Shown: positions 1 through 11,561 of the stretch, one piece after another | Numbering within the stretch: the first letter of the stretch is position 1 | How the letters are laid out: every line of letters begins with the position of its first letter | Assembly (NCBI GenBank): GCA_026936335.1 | Contig: JAPMXV010000022.1 | Span: forward strand, 62,001 to 126,000 | Origin: Mantamonas sphyraenae | Taxonomy: Eukaryota; CRuMs; Mantamonadidae | Length of the DNA stretch: 64,000 nucleotides | Reading direction: 5' to 3' | Program-made: the position numbers and the translations under genes | The notes under the pieces: model-generated | Database searches by the model: none | What the model was told of the DNA's origin: nothing | The model's input: the letters and a program-made list of their open reading frames with translations, nothing else

Positions 1-2238
1 AGTGGACGAGGAAAGACCACCCGCCAGTTTGGCACACAGGACGACCGTGCCCAAGGTGACCACGAGGATGACGACGATGATGATGACATCGAACCGCCCT
101 CGTTTGAGGCGCCGCAGCTCAACGAGGCCCCGCCGCCTGTGCCTCCGCCTCGCAAACAACAAACACAGGAGGACGACTCCGCAGCCAACACAGAGACTCG
201 TGACAACGCCAACGACAGTGACCCCAAGGAGCAGAGCCAACCAGCACAAGGAAACACAGGCAAAGGTGAGCTTGCGCCTTGCAGGCGATCCAGACACGAG
301 AGGGCAAAGGATTCTCCACCCACCATTTTCACTGACACATTCTCCGCACCCACGTTTTTGGGCCGCCTGCACGCACACCCTGACCCGCACACGCCCCACC
401 TGTCTCTCTCTGTCTGCGTGTGTACGCACAGCCAACGCCCTTGCCAAGATCCAGGCCCAAGGGTTCAACCCGATGATGATGGCACCGTAAGTTTGTTTGG
501 GAGCAGCACCTACACGAAATTGGAGACACGCCCCCCTCTGGGGCCATGTTTGGCACAGCCACTGACAGCACAGTGTGTTTGCACGTGTATGGGCAACACC
601 AGAGGGCAAGCCATGCCCAAGAAGAAACCCGCGCAGACACAGGAGTCGCAGGATGCTGAAGCCAAGGAGCAGGAGCCACAGGAGACGACAACGGTGGCAC
701 AGGACAAAAAGGTGACCAGCGTGCAAAGTGGAGCCAAACCGCGTGTGAACAGCTGGGGGGCGAGCATGGGTGGAGGAGGGGTCAGTTCGAGCAGCAGCGG
801 GGCAGGAGGAGGAGAGGTGACGCAGGTGGCGCTGGATCAGGTGGAAGGGTTCCAGGGGGGCAACACACGTGTGGTGTCGAATGAGATGCAGATGCTGAGG
901 GCAGAGATTGCACAGTTGAAGAATGTGTTGCGGGAGGAGGTTGAGCAGCGGCAGGAGATGGCAGACCAGCACCTTGCGTTGATGGAGGTGCTGTTGAGCA
1001 GCAAGGTGATCCGCTACAACGACATGGAGCAGCAAATCGAGGGCAAAAAGACAATCATGCAGGACGACGACTCGCGTGTGCTCAAACGTGGCTTCATGGA
1101 GAAGGAGGGCCAAATGCGCAAGAACTGGAAGAAGCGCTACTTTGTGCTGCAGGGCGACTCGCTGCGCTATTTTGCCACGCGAGGCGACTCCAAACCCAAG
1201 GGCACGCTGGATCTGAGCACAAGCATCCTTCGCAAGACACGCAAGGCCAAGGGCAAAGGGGAGCCCGAACTGGACATGTTTGAGCTGGTCACAGACGGCC
1301 GCAAGCTGTACTTTCTGCCTCCCGAAGCCGAAGCCGAGGCGTGGATGTGTGCCATCCAGAACCGCATCTCGTACCTTCAGTACAAGAAGAAGATGAACCT
1401 GGCCGGGCAGGAGCTGGACCCGCGTGTGGTGGGATTCCTGCAGGATCCGGTGTGCAGCTTTGTGGACTTTGAGGACGACTTTACGCCCGACGCCTGTGTG
1501 GCTATTTCCGTGGCGTTTGAGTTCCACAACACCCTGCGCAGGCTCAACCTGAAGAATGCCCAGATTGGTTCATTGGGTATGCAGGCGCTGGCCGACTCGT
1601 TGGCTCGCAACACCTCCATCGAGGAGCTGTGTCTGGAACGCTGTGCCCTCGAGGAGAGCGACGCCGAGCATGTGGCTCAGATCATTGTCAGCCACCCGAC
1701 GCTGGTCATGCTCAACGTCGATGGCAACGAGTTTGGCACTCGCGGATGCAGTGTCATTTGTGAGTCACTGGGCGAGGCTGACCACGGCTACGTGCGCCTG
1801 TCCATGTCTGCATGCAAGATGGGCGACGCAGCCATTGGTGCACTGACGCAGGCGTTGAACGGACCCAACGCAAAGGGCCTGTCGCAGCTGGTGGTGTCTG
1901 CCAACGAGCTGAGTGACCAGAGCCTGCAGCTGCTCGCCTACTACATGTCCACCTGCAAGACGTTCAACATGAACGAACTCAACGTGTCGGGCAACCGCAT
2001 GACTGATGCGGGTGTCTGTGTGCTTGCAAACGCCCTGCTGCGCAACGAGACGCTGGAGACTCTGGACATGAGTCTGATGCAGCTTGGCTCCGAGGCGGTC
2101 ATGGCACTGACTCACGTCGTGCAGCAGAATTACAGGCTCAAGCGCCTCGAAATGGGAAGCTACAAGCTGGACCAGAGTGCCATGAACCTTGTGCGTGTGC
2201 TCGGTGCCAGCGGATTTGTTGTGCCGAAACCGATGTGA
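1..2238 (+). CDS. PH domain and leucine-rich-repeat protein (5' end outside window)
   Basis: The frame is already open at base 1, so the start lies upstream. Proposed exons are <1-265, 432-486 and 603-2238; the joins restore one frame (GK|ANALAKIQAQGFNP). In order the product has an acidic, proline-rich stretch, a Lys/Glu-rich linker, a short coiled coil (about nt 880-1075), a PH domain (about nt 1080-1385, with GFMEKEGQMRKNWKKRYFVL and the closing AWMCAIQNRI helix) and at least five ribonuclease-inhibitor-type leucine-rich repeats (about nt 1490-2200, for example LRRLNLKNAQIGSLG and LEELDMS-like turns). PH plus LRR suggests a membrane-phosphoinositide or cytoskeletal scaffold. The exact family is not recognised; CARMIL shares the PH-LRR order but is not otherwise supported. 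Its stop codon is 21 bp from the stop of the convergent J-domain gene. Confidence 0.8.
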   Translation, partial: SGRGKTTRQFGTQDDRAQGDHEDDDDDDDIEPPSFEAPQLNEAPPPVPPPRKQQTQEDDSAANTETRDNANDSDPKEQSQPAQGNTGKGELAPCRRSRHERAKDSPPTIFTDTFSAPTFLGRLHAHPDPHTPHLSLSVCVCTHSQRPCQDPGPRVQPDDDGTVSLFGSSTYTKLETRPPLGPCLAQPLTAQCVCTCMGNTRGQAMPKKKPAQTQESQDAEAKEQEPQETTTVAQDKKVTSVQSGAKPRVNSWGASMGGGGVSSSSSGAGGGEVTQVALDQVEGFQGGNTRVVSNEMQMLRAEIAQLKNVLREEVEQRQEMADQHLALMEVLLSSKVIRYNDMEQQIEGKKTIMQDDDSRVLKRGFMEKEGQMRKNWKKRYFVLQGDSLRYFATRGDSKPKGTLDLSTSILRKTRKAKGKGEPELDMFELVTDGRKLYFLPPEAEAEAWMCAIQNRISYLQYKKKMNLAGQELDPRVVGFLQDPVCSFVDFEDDFTPDACVAISVAFEFHNTLRRLNLKNAQIGSLGMQALADSLARNTSIEELCLERCALEESDAEHVAQIIVSHPTLVMLNVDGNEFGTRGCSVICESLGEADHGYVRLSMSACKMGDAAIGALTQALNGPNAKGLSQLVVSANELSDQSLQLLAYYMSTCKTFNMNELNVSGNRMTDAGVCVLANALLRNETLETLDMSLMQLGSEAVMALTHVVQQNYRLKRLEMGSYKLDQSAMNLVRVLGASGFVVPKPM

Positions 2239-2259
2239 ATGATGACGAATGGAGTGGGT

Positions 2260-2587
2260 TCATTTCCACCGAATCTCTGCCTTGACGGACGGATGTTGCA
2301 GTTGCAAGTGTGTGGCCATGGCGGCCAGCAGTTTGTTGAGTGTTTCGTCTTGCTTGAGGGCGGCTGGCATACGTGTGTGGCTGATGGGTGGGCTGTCCTC
2401 CTCTTCCTCCTCCTCCTCTTCCTCTACAAAGCTGGCGTGGAAGGACGCCGGGACTTGGTCGTACTTTCCCCACTTGCGCTCAAGAAAGTGCAGCTCCAGG
2501 TGGTCCAGCAGATCGTCCTTGTTGACAAACGTCTGCGGGCACTTTTTGCAAGCAAACGCACCACCGCCACGTGAGGGCGCAGGCCTG

Positions 2588-2626
<39 letters not shown>

Positions 2627-3787
2627 ACGTCGTCGTTGTCCCTGTTTGCTTGCGATGACGACGCAGACGAGGCTTTGGCATTGGCAGCCGGTCGTTTCCT
2701 CTGCGCCAACACCTCCACATCGTCGACCTCGACCTCATCGTCGACGTCGTCCACATCGTCCAAATCATCCTCATCCATATCATCGCTGCTTCCATGTGCA
2801 TCCGAACCCGACGCATGTTGGGCGAGAATCTCGTCCAAGGCGGCGTCGTGCAGTGGATCGGCGTCCACCGCCACCAAGGCTGTGCTGTGGCCGGCCTCCA
2901 TGAGCCTGTCTGTGTCTTTGCGCTCAGCACGCCCCTGCATTTTGATGTGATAGCCCATGCCGGCCATGGGCCCGTCGTCACTGCACATCACAGCCAGATT
3001 CGCGGCCATTTCTGCGATTTCCTCGTCGGTCGGGTTCAGATTCACATTGTCCAGGTCAAAGTCTCCCATGTCACCACCCCCCATGCCCATGCCCATGCCC
3101 ATGCCCATCATGTCCATGGCATCCAGAAACTCTTCTGCAGAGAGCCCTGCCGAGGCGGCAATGTGGTCGAGTTGGGATGGATGAAACTCGCCCGTTTCCA
3201 TCATCATGGTCATCTGGTCCATGGCCATCATGACCCCCATCATCTTGTCGCCGTACTTGTCCATCATTTGCATCATGCCCATTTCGCTGGGTCCGCCCAT
3301 GCCGCCCATCATCGCCTGCAGCGGATCCTGGCCGCCTGACCCGCTGAGCATCGCCAACATTTCCGTGTTCCCTTCGCGCAGCTGCGTTTTGATGAACGCC
3401 ACGTAGTCCAGATACTCATCAAAGGACACAGCCATACCGTCTGCAGCCTCGAATTCCTCGTCGTCGGCTGCGTCCGGGTGCAGCAGCCTCTGGTAGGCCT
3501 TGCTGATCTCCTGGAAGCGTTCTGGCGACGAGCCCTTCTTGTCCCTGGAGGGAATGGAGACGGTCAGGGGCGTGACCGAGGGACAAACCACATCATGTCC
3601 CCGTGTGGGCAGAGGGAGGAGGAGGAGACGTGTGTCAGCAGAGTGAAGACGTCAAAAAGCGCCACTCCGGAACGCGCCAAACCCACGGGTGGTGTTTCAG
3701 TGCCAGCTTGTGGTATGCCTTGCGCACGGCGTCGAGAGACGCATCTGCAGGCACACCCAAGATGGCAGATGCCTCGTCTAGCTTCAT
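2260..3787 (-). CDS. J-domain co-chaperone with C-terminal C2H2 zinc finger
   Basis: Two exons, complement(2260-3544, 3687-3787), give 461 residues. The N-terminus is a J domain that would recruit and stimulate an Hsp70. Helix II is RKAYHKLALK, the HPD motif is at residues 33-35, and helix III includes FQEISKAYQRL. The intron falls inside the Pro codon of HPD; its donor is GTGGGT. A Met/Gly-rich middle follows (an MGMGMG run), then long Asp-rich tracts including one coded by a pure triplet repeat, then one C2H2 finger near residues 366-386 (CKKC, then HLELH), a Glu run and a short C-terminal helix. J plus C2H2 plus acidic segments recalls DNAJC21/JJJ1, but the order and spacing differ, so I name only the domains. 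Confidence 0.8.
2589..2626. repeat. ATC/GAT trinucleotide tract
   Basis: About twelve near-perfect triplets lie in frame in the J-domain gene and encode a run of aspartate on the minus strand. Length polymorphism would change the Asp run without shifting the frame. Confidence 0.9.
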
Positions 3788-3835
3788 TACGGAGCTGTAT
3801 TGGATTGTGGTGGCTGCGTCGTCGCTCGAACCACG

Positions 3836-4838
3836 CTACACCTTTGTCAGTCCCTCCTCTCGCACAAACGATTGCATGCGCTTCTCCGTCTCGGATCGAG
3901 ACAGCTCTGTCTCCACAAGGATCTGTGTGTCGTCCACAACCGAATCGTCTTCGGCAGGCAATTCGTCGCCGGTGTCGCCCTCTTCGCCTTGTCCTCCCTG
4001 TTGTGTGTTGCCACTCATCTGGCCCTTCTCGGCGGAGTCGGTGAGGCGAGTCACCACAGGCTTGAGGGCCACGCCGTCCTGGTCGCTGTCTTCGCCAAGC
4101 TCCAGACGCATGGTTTGGGCCTGTTTGGTGCCCTCCTCAATGTCGGTAAACACGTGCACAGCAATAGCCACCACGTAGAGGGCAGCAAGACCAAGAAAAG
4201 AGGCACGTGCCGAACCGGTGAGATCAATGATGATGCCAAACAGCAGGGTGCCGCTCCAGGAGGTGATTTTGCCAAAAAGGCTAAAGATGCCCATAAACTC
4301 GGCTTCCATGCCACGAGGGATGAGGGTGGCAAACAAGGCACGATACAGAGCAATGCAAGTGCCCAGACACAGACCAATGAGGGCACCCACGAGGTAGGCA
4401 AAGGGGCGAGCCTGTACGCCGGTGAGGGTGGCGTAGGCGAGGACAATGACACCCACCCAGCCCAGCAGAGCCACAGTGATCAAATGCTTGGTGTGGAAGC
4501 GTTTGGAGAGCTGGTAACCGATGCCTGCACCGATGATTCCGACAACCTGGGCCATGAGGAGAACAATGCCAATCTCCGAAGCTGGCATGTTGACCTCACG
4601 CACAAGGAAAATGCCCACGTTGGACACAATGCCCGCGTATGCGTTGCTGTAGAACATGTAGGACAGACACATGCGGAATGCTTGCGGAAAGGCACGCACC
4701 TGCCTGAGAGTGGCGTACGTCTGCAGGAAACCCGTTTGCACAAGCGTTCTGTTCGCAGGCTTCTTGCGTGCTGCCTCCCGCTTATCAATCAGACTGAAAG
4801 AGTACACAGAGAACAGCAGCCACCAAAGACCGGCAATC

Positions 4839-4877
<39 letters not shown>

Positions 4878-6014
4878 AATCCTTTCACCCAAAAAGGAAT
4901 GATACAAATGGAAGTTGAACAATGGCCGAATTGGGCGCAGCTTACGCAGCAGTTGACTCGAAGAGCCCACAGATCGTCCCACACAGTGGAAATGCCGATC
5001 TGGACGATGATGACCAGAACTTGGGCGCCGTTGGTGTACAGGACACTCTCTGAGCTCAGCTTGTTCTTCATCCGCTGGTCGGTGGCAATCTCTGGGATGT
5101 AGGCGTACAAAAAGACAAGGCTGTTTGTCGGATGGGTGGCACATGGGGTGGCGAGTGGTGGTTCCAGGCGGCAAGATGTCAGCAGCCATTCGACGTGGCT
5201 CCCTCGCACCACTTTGGCGTGCATCGAGACTAGGACGCAGCACACATAGGTGTGCACAGACATCACAGACTCGTTTGCGCGGTTGTCTTTCTCGTGCACG
5301 GTCCTTGGGAGCGGGAATCGTGCGCAGAGGACAAAAAAGGGGGCCAAAAACGCACCTTGCTTCATAGCCCATTGCGCCAATAACCAGAAAGATGCCAGCA
5401 AGCCACCATGTCTCGGCAAAGGAGACGATCATGAGGATGGTGGCGATGGCGCCGACGTAACCGCAGATCTCCATGCCGAGTTTGCTGTGGACATGAGGGA
5501 GGAGGAGGTTAGCAGGAACTCTGGGAAATGATGGCGCGGCTTTGCGTTTTGGGCGGCCCACAGAGCAGGAGTGGCACACATGTGGCAAAACAGGGAACAG
5601 ACAGTGTGTCCAATGGGCATGGGAATGGGTATGGGAGACGATACACGCACCGGAAGCTGCTGTAGTCGCTGATTGCGCCGAGGACAGGGCTGGCAACGGC
5701 GATGAGCATGCCACCAATGGTGGCCATGTAGGACATGAAGGAAGCCGGAGCGCCGTTGGCAAGGAGCAAAGGCGCAAGAAAGGCACTGTGGAGGCAGGGG
5801 AGCATTTGGGTACGAGAGCATGTCAGAGCAAAGAGGACAACAACAACGATGAGTGAGTGCGCTGGTGCTGGTGCTGGGGCGTGAAGCAAGGACTACGCGT
5901 GGGACAGGCAACGCACGAGGTGGTGGTGTAGAAGGGTGCACGGGCAGTGCCATAGAGCACCCAGCCACGGTACTCGTCAGAGACGTCGTCACTTGCTTTG
6001 CACCGGATCTTCAT
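3836..6014 (-). CDS. Atg22-like (UMF1 family) vacuolar/lysosomal efflux transporter
   Basis: Five exons, complement(3836-4837, 4946-5120, 5356-5484, 5651-5785, 5917-6014), encode 512 residues with matching phases at every junction. The N-terminus carries the family opening (DEYRGWVLYGTARAPFY), then paired helices such as GAPASFMSYMATIGGML, a helix-rich middle and the conserved segment RMCLSYMFYSNAYAGIVSN. About twelve membrane spans fit the major-facilitator fold. In yeast, Atg22 exports amino acids from the vacuole after autophagic breakdown; the same role is inferred here. The acidic C-terminal 90 residues are probably a cytosolic tail. The last intron carries a GT/GA dinucleotide tract close to its acceptor. 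It is tandem with the J-protein gene, with 48 bp between them. Confidence 0.85.
4839..4876. repeat. Intronic (GT)n(GA)n tract
   Basis: A dinucleotide tract at the 3' end of the last intron of the Atg22-like gene. On the transcribed strand it reads as a CT/CA-rich stretch ending at the acceptor AG, so it may serve as the polypyrimidine tract. Confidence 0.85.
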
Positions 6015-6136
6015 GCAGGACGGATGCGACTTTTGGTCTGGATGGATGGGAGCGATTGGTCGTCATTCATGATTTTCTCTCTCTTGGGCTTCACTTGCCC
6101 CCCTCCCCCCTCCCACACACTCTTTCCCCTTTCCCG

Positions 6137-6720
6137 TCATCGCATCTGGACCTTGAAGAACCAAACCGAGGCTATTTGGAACACTTCGAGGACGGCTGGC
6201 ACGAGCGAAAAGAATCCCCACAGGTACCAGATCCAGGCGGCGTGCCAGCTTTCCAGCAGGAAGAAGCTGACGAGGACGCCGCCGCAAAAGTGAAAAATGG
6301 TATCTGTGCACAAAAGGCATGGTCAGTGGCAGAGGACGGCTGTGTTGGGGGGGCTTTCTCTGGGGCAACGCACAGATTAGGTTCAGGAAAGGCTTGAACA
6401 TGGAGTAGCCGCCAAAGAGACCAATAAACTCGATGAGAAAGCAGACCCAGGAGCACCAAAGGGCGGCTTCGACACTGTGGGAAAGGGGACGAGGGCGAGG
6501 AGAGGAGAGGAGTGAGCGCGCCAAGCGTTTTTCGTTTTGGCGCCATTTGCACGTGTGGGCAGGCCTACCTGGAGTCCAACTCTGCATACTGGGCGGTGGA
6601 GTAGGATTTGGGCAGAGAGGCAATGACATTGTCTGCCTTGGCGTAAGAGGCAAGCACAGTGGCAATAAAGTGGCCCACGGTTGTAAGGAACCGAGCCGGC
6701 AGCAGTGTGTCCAGCATCAT
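6137..6720 (-). CDS. TMEM107: TMEM107, ciliary transition-zone membrane protein
   Basis: Three exons, complement(6137-6303, 6374-6474, 6569-6720), encode 139 residues; animal TMEM107 is about 140. Family positions are recognisable along the whole length: LLPARFLTTVGHF at the N-terminus (PSRFLTLLAHL in human), the short luminal part with NVIASLP, the second helix FIEFIGLFGGYSMF-like region, and LESWHAAWIWYLWGFFSLVP near the end. Four membrane spans are expected. TMEM107 works with MKS-module proteins to gate the base of the cilium, so this gene is the best single clue that the organism is ciliated. The ATG at 6720 was chosen by fit to the family; an open frame continues upstream without similarity. 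Confidence 0.9.
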
Positions 6721-6863
6721 GGTTGTTTCGTGGCTGTGATGCGCTTCAAATTGGCAATGACACCGGAACCAAGGAGCAACTGCACACGGGCCTTTCTTGG
6801 GGGGGGTTGGTTGGGTTGCATTGAATGGCGCACAGGGCACTGCGCACTCGTCACAGAAAGGCT

Positions 6864-7047
6864 TCAGTCCACTCGCTTGGCCTTGGCACGTCCACTGCGA
6901 CGACGCACAGTCACGTTCTCCATGCTCATGGACGGCACAGGCTCAGTGGTGGGGCCTCCAGGCGGCGTGCTTGCTGCAGGCAGCTCGGTCTCCTTGGCAG
7001 CGGTGTCGTTTGTGGGTGCCACAGGTGCACTGGGCTTCACACTGCTG

Positions 7048-7082
<35 letters not shown>

Positions 7083-8337
7083 GGTGGTTGTGTCCTGAGG
7101 CATGGGCTGTCCCTTGAGCTCTGCACTCTTGCGCTGCAAGGCCGACTTGGCCTGCATCATCTTGTCCATGATCTTATCCCACAGGCTGCCCATAAGCTGC
7201 TTGACCGTGTCTTTGGCCTTTTCCAGCAGCGGCTGCACACGGTTCCACAGTTGCGTGTGCACGTTCCTGGTCAGCAGCGGCAACGGCAGCAAGGCCAGGT
7301 GCACTGCAAGGGTGTGTTTGTGAGTGTGAGGAACAACGCGCTCTGCATGCTCTTCCCCTTTCCTTTCTACACTTACGTGTGATGTATGTCATGAGGGCAA
7401 GGGAATGGGTACCCATGTAGCCAATCACCAGAAAGATGACGCACAGACGCGTGGTGAACTGGCGGCGGTCGCGGGTGTACAGCACCTGCATAAACTCCAC
7501 CTGATCCCTCAGCACAAAGTAGGCGTCCACACAAACCTCCACTGTGCGCTCCATGTTGGGTTTCCACTCTGGTTGGCTGTCGTTGCGTGCAGTGCGTGAG
7601 TGCGCTGCGTTTGGTGCGCCGCCGAATTGAATGGCGCCAAGGACCGTTTTCCCTCGAAAACTATGTGTGCCCGTGCAAACTCACCTCACGTATTCGAGCA
7701 GCGGATCATACTCGCTGGCCTGACTGTCTGAGAGCAGCTTGTCAAAGTCCAGCATGTAGTGAGCCAGGGTCAGCGAGAAGCCGGCAAAGCCAAAGAAGCT
7801 CAGCAGATTGAGACGGAACAGATGGCCGATTCTGTGTGAGATCTCGAGCGTCAGTGTTTTTGCTTGCCAGCCTCCCACACAAGCACACACGCACGGCACA
7901 ACGTCGTCTGGGCTTTACAAGAGCATGGATGACGCACAACACAATCCCATGGAAGGTGTGCATGGTGTGGTATGGAGTGACGTGCGGTGGGACTGCGACG
8001 GGAATCGACGTCATCAACGTCCGCTCCCGGAACGGAAGCAGCAAATGACGTACACAAACACAACCTGGATGGCAGCCAGGAAGACGACAAAGTGGAGGGG
8101 GCGAGCCACAAGGAGCACGTCCTGCAGGTACAGGTAGCGGGACTGGTGCTGTTGAAGGTAGGCCACCCAAGAAGCCACAAGTTCGGCTCGCTCCAGCTCC
8201 TCCTGTTCCTCATAGTCAATCTCGTCCATGGGCTGCTGCTGCGGATACGACGACGGCGTCGAAACCAAGGACACGTCGCTGGCGGGTGTCCCGCGCGGCT
8301 GCGGCCCAGAAAAGGAAGCCAAACCCGTGGTGGTCAT
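6864..8337 (-). CDS. Reticulon-like ER membrane hairpin protein (ARL6IP1/RETREG-like)
   Basis: Four exons, complement(6864-7303, 7377-7576, 7685-7831, 8054-8337), encode 356 residues. Two long hydrophobic hairpins are seen: one across the exon 1-2 junction (FVVFLAAIQVVFV, then LLSFFGFAGFSLTLAHYML) and one across exons 3-4 (CVIFLVIGYMGTHSLALM, then LALLPLPLL). They are separated by a soluble segment of about 75 residues, which is the reticulon-homology layout of ARL6IP1 and FAM134/RETREG proteins that curve ER tubules. An amphipathic stretch after the second hairpin and a low-complexity tail with a serine run coded by a CTG/CAG tract follow. The tail ends in a basic cluster (RRRSGRAKAK). No clear LC3-interacting motif was spotted. 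The family call rests on topology more than on residue identity. Confidence 0.6.
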
Positions 8338-8400
8338 CGTCTGGATCGTCTGCGTTGCTTGCGCAAGCGCAGGACAAAATGGATCAACCAAACACTGCAA

Positions 8401-11400
8401 TCAAATCCCTGCATTGCTCAACGCCATGGACACTCGCATCTCTCCCGTGTCGAGCATGCTGGCGTGCATGCGGTGGCCCACCCGTTTGGAGCGCACAAAG
8501 GGCCGAGCTGCACGCGATCGCACCACGTACTCCTTGCGGTTGGGGGTGCTCATTGACTCGCCTTCGTAGTCGCTGGCTCGCATAAACATCTGCTTGACCA
8601 CTCGCCGATGGGAGGGATCGTCCAACACCACCTGGTCTTGGCTCATCAGCAACTGCACCAGATCGCTGTTACCCCCCAGCTTCTCCAGCAATGAGTTGGC
8701 CGTCGCCATTTGCATCTCCACACTTCCCATGAAGCTGCACATGCGATCATACGCCACATGGTCCTGTGCAAAGTCCACTGGCAGATTCGCCACAGCCTCT
8801 CGCAGTTGCCCCAATTGCTCGGCCACTGCTGGCACACGGCTCGCTTCGCTGGCCGCAAGCACGTGCAGCTGTACGTTGCACGCCACTCGAAACACGTCCT
8901 GCAACACCTCCACTGGACGACACGTCTCCAGGTAGTGCAGCACCGCCTCCGCCTCCTTGTTGTGGTCAAACAGCGGCGCCTGCGACTCGATGGGCCGCGC
9001 CTTGGCACTTGTCCACAGTTCCTCCCAAATGTTGCCTTCCTCCGTCATGCGCACACTCAGGTGGCCGCGTACCTCTTCTGCTTCCTCGCCTTTGTCCTCG
9101 CCCTCTTCTGCAATCCAGTCTCGCGGCGAGTACCACCGCACAAAGTCGCCCAAGGTGCATCCGGGATTGGCCGCCTTGAATGCCTCCATGTCCGAGCGCA
9201 GAAACTCGGCCTGCAGACGCGCACGCACTTTGCTCCCCTGTTCATCGCTACCAAGTTGTGCAAACATCATCTGCTGCTGCTCCGCCATGTCTTCCGTCAT
9301 CAGTTGTGCATCTTGTGTCCGTGGTGCAAACAACTCATGTCCGCTGGCCATACTCTTCATAAACAGCGGTCTTCGCCTGCCTTGACCTCGTCCGTCGTCG
9401 TGTTCAGCCATCAACGCAGCCGCCTCCTGGTCCTCCATCTCAAAGTCAAATCCTTCCAAACTGTCGGACGCAAGCACAAATGCATCATCATCGTCGTCGT
9501 CGTCGTCATCTTCGTCGTCATCATCCTCGACGACATCATCGCCATCCATCCCGCCCTCAGGGTTGGCAGGTTGCACCATGATCACGTCTGTGGCTGTGGC
9601 GCTGGAGCTGGCCAGAGCATCCTGCCACTGCTCGTCGTCGACGTCGAGATCCAGGGCCTCCCATCCGCTCTCTTCCTCCTCTGCCTCGATGGGCTTCTGC
9701 GTCAACAGCTGCCGCTTCTTGGCAATGCGTTTGCCGATGCAGATGTTGAGCAGCTGCAACTTTTGCTGCAGCAGACAGGAATCAAACGAAGGGCCTCTGC
9801 GCTCCACAAACGGAATGGGTGTGCCGTGTTCCCAGTACCAGCGCAGCTCAGACACAAACTCCGTCCACAGCAGCGCCATGCTGCTTGCGTTCTGCATTTG
9901 GCACAGTTGTTGGCTCAGCCGCGCCAACAGGGTGGTCGGATGGCTGGTCTTGCCCACCATGCACAGCTCCTCTTTGGGTGTGCATTCAACCCATTCCTGA
10001 GCATCAAAGCTGCTCAACATCCCCTGTTCACTTGCAAACAGGTCCACCATCACGTCGTGGACCTCCTGAGCAGATGGTTCCTGTTGTAGTTGCTGCAACA
10101 CCCTGCTGGCACTCACCTTTCTGTGTGTGCCCACACGCAAACCCGCCATTGTGTCTTCAGATCTGTTTTCAGCCAGCACGTCGTGCAAGTCGCGCAGTTT
10201 GCAGGTCAGTCGACCCTCGTCCAATTCCGGATCCACAAACGACTGCACCGCCCACACAGGCGCATCAAACGGATTCAAATCCGAATGGACTGCGTTGTCT
10301 GTCACTTCGTTCACATTGCGCTCTGGCCAAACCGCCATCAGCTGCACCTCCTGGATGGGATCGAAGCGCGGTCCGTACGCATCTGCACCTGCCACCAGCA
10401 ATCCGTCCAACGCATTGCCACCCATACCGCCTTGTGAACCTTCGTTCAAGTCTCCCAACGCATACTTCCATCCCATCTGCTGTGCCTGCTTCCTCACTTC
10501 GTCCAGCTGTTCGTTGGATGCTGGCAGCCAGGCCGAACGCAGTAGCGTGCGTGTGTATGTGAAGCGCACAGCAACAGTCATGCTCGGGTCTGGCGCTGCC
10601 ACTTTCGACACAAACATGTCCAGCAGCGTGCTGAGGTTGCGTGTGTCCGGTTCAACGTAGCGCAGCCACTCGGAATCGAAGCGAGTGCTCGTTCCACACG
10701 CATGGTTCGCCGTGTACCCGCAGTATCGCCCATCCACAGAGTCACTCATGGTCACCAACGCGGGAAGCCAGTCCAATTGTGTGTTTTGTGTCGCCATGGT
10801 CAATGCAGACAGCAGGACGGTGGCACACTCGGCCGAGCAGTTGTCCATCACGGGGCTCACCAGCAAGAACCATCCCAGTCCATACCAGTTTTGCACCACG
10901 TGACCCTGTGCATCGCTTCTACCCACCCAAAAGTCGTCCCTACTGTCCAGCAGAGAGTCCATGTACGCTGGGAACGCCTCGGTGAGTGATCCATCTCCGC
11001 GCCCTTCCCCCACTTCCGCTCTGTAGAACGACAGCCGAAAGTATTGCTGACGGAACGAAAGCATTTCTGAGCGCTGGATGGGCGTGTATACGTCGGGAGG
11101 GTGGTGCACAGGTGTCAGCACGCTGTGGGGTGCACCCGCGAGGCGCAGTTGTAGAATGACTCACCCGTTCCGACACTGGGCCACACCCTGTCGTGGACGA
11201 GGCTGCCGAGCTGCTGGAACTGCTCGATGTCAACACAGCGCTGTGTTTGCTGCTTCCTGCGCTGCTGCTTGCCGAAGTCTCGCTGGCGCGGATGTCGCCT
11301 CCTCCAGGCGGCTGGAGGTTCCACGTGCGCAAGACGCTTTCAATCTTGCTGACCAGCCTGCGAGATGGCAACGTTGTGAGCAAACACACACACACACACA

Positions 11401-11484
11401 CAATCACACACACTCATCAACCCACTTTTCCAACGCCGACGCGTTGGTGTGGTCGTGGATCTCAAACACGTCGTCGTCACCCAT
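8401..11484 (-). CDS. RAB3GAP1: Rab3 GTPase-activating protein catalytic subunit
   Basis: Three exons, complement(8401-11073, 11165-11357, 11426-11484), encode about 974 residues; human RAB3GAP1 is 981. An alternative donor at 11414 would add four residues. The N-terminus DDVFEIHDHTNASALEK matches the family start. Other anchors are MTVAVRFTYT, LNPFDAPVWAVQ, LLWTEFVSELRWYWE, CLLQQKLQLLNICI, the signature SDMEAFKAANPGCTLGDF followed by VRWYSPRDWI, LFDHNKEAEAVLHYL and the C-terminal KEYVVRSRAARPF. With the non-catalytic subunit it acts on Rab3 and as exchange factor for Rab18, affecting ER, lipid droplets and autophagy. Odd features are a serine-rich linker in exon 2 and a long Asp run near the middle. 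Confidence 0.95.
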
Positions 11485-11561
11485 GCCCTTTGGGTTCGCT
11501 CGCGCTCGAGACGCCAAACCAAGCCGCACATCCAAATCCACATCATCATCACACAGGCACC

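Noticed and set aside
8338-8400. TTG at 8400 as start of the reticulon-like protein
   Set aside because: It would begin immediately next to the stop of RAB3GAP1; the ATG at 8337 is more plausible.
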